Positions 62,780 to 64,000 of a stretch of 64,000 bases of DNA are shown piece by piece. The translations under genes were made by a program, and so were the position numbers. Numbering within the stretch: position 1 is the stretch's first letter; every line of letters begins with the position of its first letter. Source of the DNA: Candidatus Desulfosporosinus nitrosoreducens (GTDB lineage Bacteria > Bacillota > Desulfitobacteriia > Desulfitobacteriales > Desulfitobacteriaceae). A model generated the notes under the pieces. That model was not told the DNA's origin. It saw only the letters and a list, made by a program, of their open reading frames with translations, and ran no database searches. Where the stretch lies: contig NZ_JAVHUW010000067.1 of the NCBI RefSeq assembly GCF_030954495.1, positions 52,338-116,337 of the forward strand, read 5' to 3'.

Positions 62780-63745
62780 TCATAACCTAACTGCTTTAAA
62801 AACCATAGTACCTTTTAAAGAGGCCTTGTAGCATTCCTCTGGGGTCAAATAGTGAATACTTGAATGAATTCGGTTTCGATTATAGTGCTTTATGAATTCA
62901 GATACGATTTTGTAGGCTTCCTCATAAGTCTGAAACTCATAACGAGATAAGCATTCATTTTCCAAAATAGAGTTAAACGATTCGATATGAGCATTTTTAT
63001 TAGGCGTTTTAACAGGAATCCGTTCATGCTCCAAGTTGTGTGCTGCACAGAATTCCCCAAATACCTGGCTTATAAACTGCGGTCCATTATCAGTTCGAAT
63101 GATTAATTTTTCCGCTTTATGATAGAGTTGCCGTCGAAGTAACGAATTAGAAATTGTTGCTACAACGTCTTGAGCTATACAATTTAAGCCAATATGATAA
63201 TCGATAATAGTTCGATCAAATACATCTAGAACAGGCTGAATAAAGAAGAATCGGTTTTCTCCAGCAATGTAGCCATATTTCAGGTCGGTTTCCCATAATT
63301 GATTTGACCCTGTAATCTCACGATTTTGAGCAATTCGTTTGGGAAAATGGGGTTTGATTTTACGTTGAGAGCGAAGAACTTTCATCTCTTTGCAGAGTCG
63401 GTAAACCTTCTTCTTGTTGATCTTTAACCCTTGCTTATTCTGGAGAACCTTAGTAATTTTTAAATATCCATAAGCATATCCTTCATTTTCGATCAGTTGA
63501 AGAATAAGCCCTTTAATAACCTCGTCACGGACAATTCGTCGATCCTTTCCGACAGAAAACCCAGGAACTGGACGACCTGTCGATTTTCCTTTCGGAAGAC
63601 CACGATGCTTTATTTGATAGTAGTAGGTGGAGCGAGATATTCCAACAATACGAAGTACAAAGACTGCCGAATATCCTTTCCTGATCCATTTCTCGGCAAT
63701 AGTTACTTTATCTGCAAGTGTGGGTTCGTTTTTTTTAGCAAATCT
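62780..63745 (-). CDS. IS3-family transposase OrfB (integrase part)
   Basis: The frame is open from 63745 to 62780, about 320 codons with no ATG until 63385, consistent with production by -1 frameshifting from OrfA. An HTH_21-like part (LILQLIENEGYAYGYLKITK) precedes the rve catalytic core. DDE residues are D in LWETDLKYG, D in IIRTDNGPQF and E in HIESFNS. The core is intact, so the element may be active. Confidence 0.92.
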   Translation of the reverse strand, partial: RFAKKNEPTLADKVTIAEKWIRKGYSAVFVLRIVGISRSTYYYQIKHRGLPKGKSTGRPVPGFSVGKDRRIVRDEVIKGLILQLIENEGYAYGYLKITKVLQNKQGLKINKKKVYRLCKEMKVLRSQRKIKPHFPKRIAQNREITGSNQLWETDLKYGYIAGENRFFFIQPVLDVFDRTIIDYHIGLNCIAQDVVATISNSLLRRQLYHKAEKLIIRTDNGPQFISQVFGEFCAAHNLEHERIPVKTPNKNAHIESFNSILENECLSRYEFQTYEEAYKIVSEFIKHYNRNRIHSSIHYLTPEECYKASLKGTMVFKAVRL

Positions 63746-64000
63746 TTAAGGATAGCAATTTCGAGATCCTTTTCTCCAATAATCTTTTTTAGTCGTTCAT
63801 TTTCTTGAGATTCACTTAATTGTTCAAGTGAGGCTGCATTCGCAGCAGAAGAATCATTGGCAGGATCTTTATCTGAAGATTTTTTGCTATTCTTTGTTTT
63901 ATATGCTCTTACCCAATCCCTAACTGTGTATTCAGCGATTTCATGCCTTCTTGCTACGAGAGCACAGTTGCCTGTTTCAAGAGCCTCCTTAATTACTTTG
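63703..64000 (-). CDS. IS3-family transposase OrfA, N-terminus beyond window
   Basis: The frame covers about 98 residues to a stop at 63703. It has the end of the HTH_8-type domain (VARRHEIAEYTVRDWVRAYK), a Ser/Lys-rich linker and a leucine-zipper helix (ENERLKKIIGEKDLEIAILK). It overlaps OrfB by 43 bp in the frame that a -1 slip would enter. Confidence 0.9.
   Translation of the reverse strand, partial: KVIKEALETGNCALVARRHEIAEYTVRDWVRAYKTKNSKKSSDKDPANDSSAANAASLEQLSESQENERLKKIIGEKDLEIAILKDLLKKTNPHLQIK
63729..63736 (-). promoter_or_regulatory. Programmed -1 frameshift run
   Basis: Eight adenines on the minus strand lie in the OrfA-OrfB overlap, the usual slippery sequence of IS3-family elements. 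Confidence 0.75.

Larger units (their letters stand above)
62780..64000 (-). mobile_element. IS3-family insertion sequence, cut by the window end
   Basis: OrfA and OrfB overlap in the IS3/IS150 manner with an A8 frameshift run. The right part, including the OrfA start and one terminal inverted repeat, lies beyond the window. I could not define the left terminal repeat. Confidence 0.88.

Noticed and set aside
1..64000. CRISPR arrays, rRNA genes and complete tRNA genes
   Set aside because: I looked for regularly spaced direct repeats and full tRNA or rRNA patterns and saw none.

Overview
The window looks like a piece of the chromosome of a spore-forming, strictly anaerobic Firmicute. A Clostridia/Peptococcales relative of Desulfosporosinus or Desulfitobacterium is my best inference, not a proven identity. 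The evidence is a trimeric [FeFe]-hydrogenase operon, hybrid cluster protein, 4-hydroxybutyrate metabolism under a sigma-54 activator, an anaerobic sulfatase-maturase-type radical SAM enzyme, two CotF-like spore coat proteins, many strong GGAGG-type ribosome binding sites and moderate GC content.

1-7 kb: a truncated acyl-CoA dehydrogenase and its LiuR-like MerR regulator diverge from a hydrogenase operon (NuoE-like, NuoF-like, [FeFe] catalytic subunit), followed by a TcdA-type E1-like enzyme. 7-12.8 kb: an HD-GYP membrane phosphodiesterase with a DUF5317 protein, an unrecognised conserved protein, a gamma-carbonic anhydrase-like protein and hcp with a CRP/HcpR-type palindrome upstream. 12.8-21.7 kb: one minus-strand cluster, PadR regulator -> RND pump -> membrane-fusion lipoprotein -> two half-size ABC exporters that look like a heterodimer. 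22-25.5 kb: a YkcB/YkcC/GtrA-like lipid-linked glycosylation operon.

25.5-32.4 kb: the most coherent regulatory unit. A CBS-PAS-PAS-AAA+-Fis sigma-54 activator is followed by a near-perfect palindromic enhancer-like site and a -24/-12 promoter. These read into a metallo-beta-lactamase-fold hydrolase, 4-hydroxybutyryl-CoA dehydratase, a NifU-like protein with one cysteine lost, a small FCGGC-motif protein and 4-hydroxybutyrate CoA-transferase. 32.5-44.6 kb: a complete oligopeptide-type ABC importer, a two-component system, a UspA protein, an NRAMP transporter and a second (OmpR-type) two-component system.

44.6-50 kb: small conserved proteins, a radical SAM maturase overlapping a dienelactone hydrolase, and several short genes. 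50-64 kb: dapA with a terminator in its leader, then an accessory region with gene remnants (chemotaxis receptor tail, IS1182 fragment), a stand-alone TIR-like protein, a phage-type protein, a three-helix membrane protein, a tRNA 3'-end fragment, spore coat genes, and an IS3-family element cut by the window end. A structured repeat of about 130 bp occurs twice in full (27.5 and 44.7 kb) and once shortened (1.6 kb).
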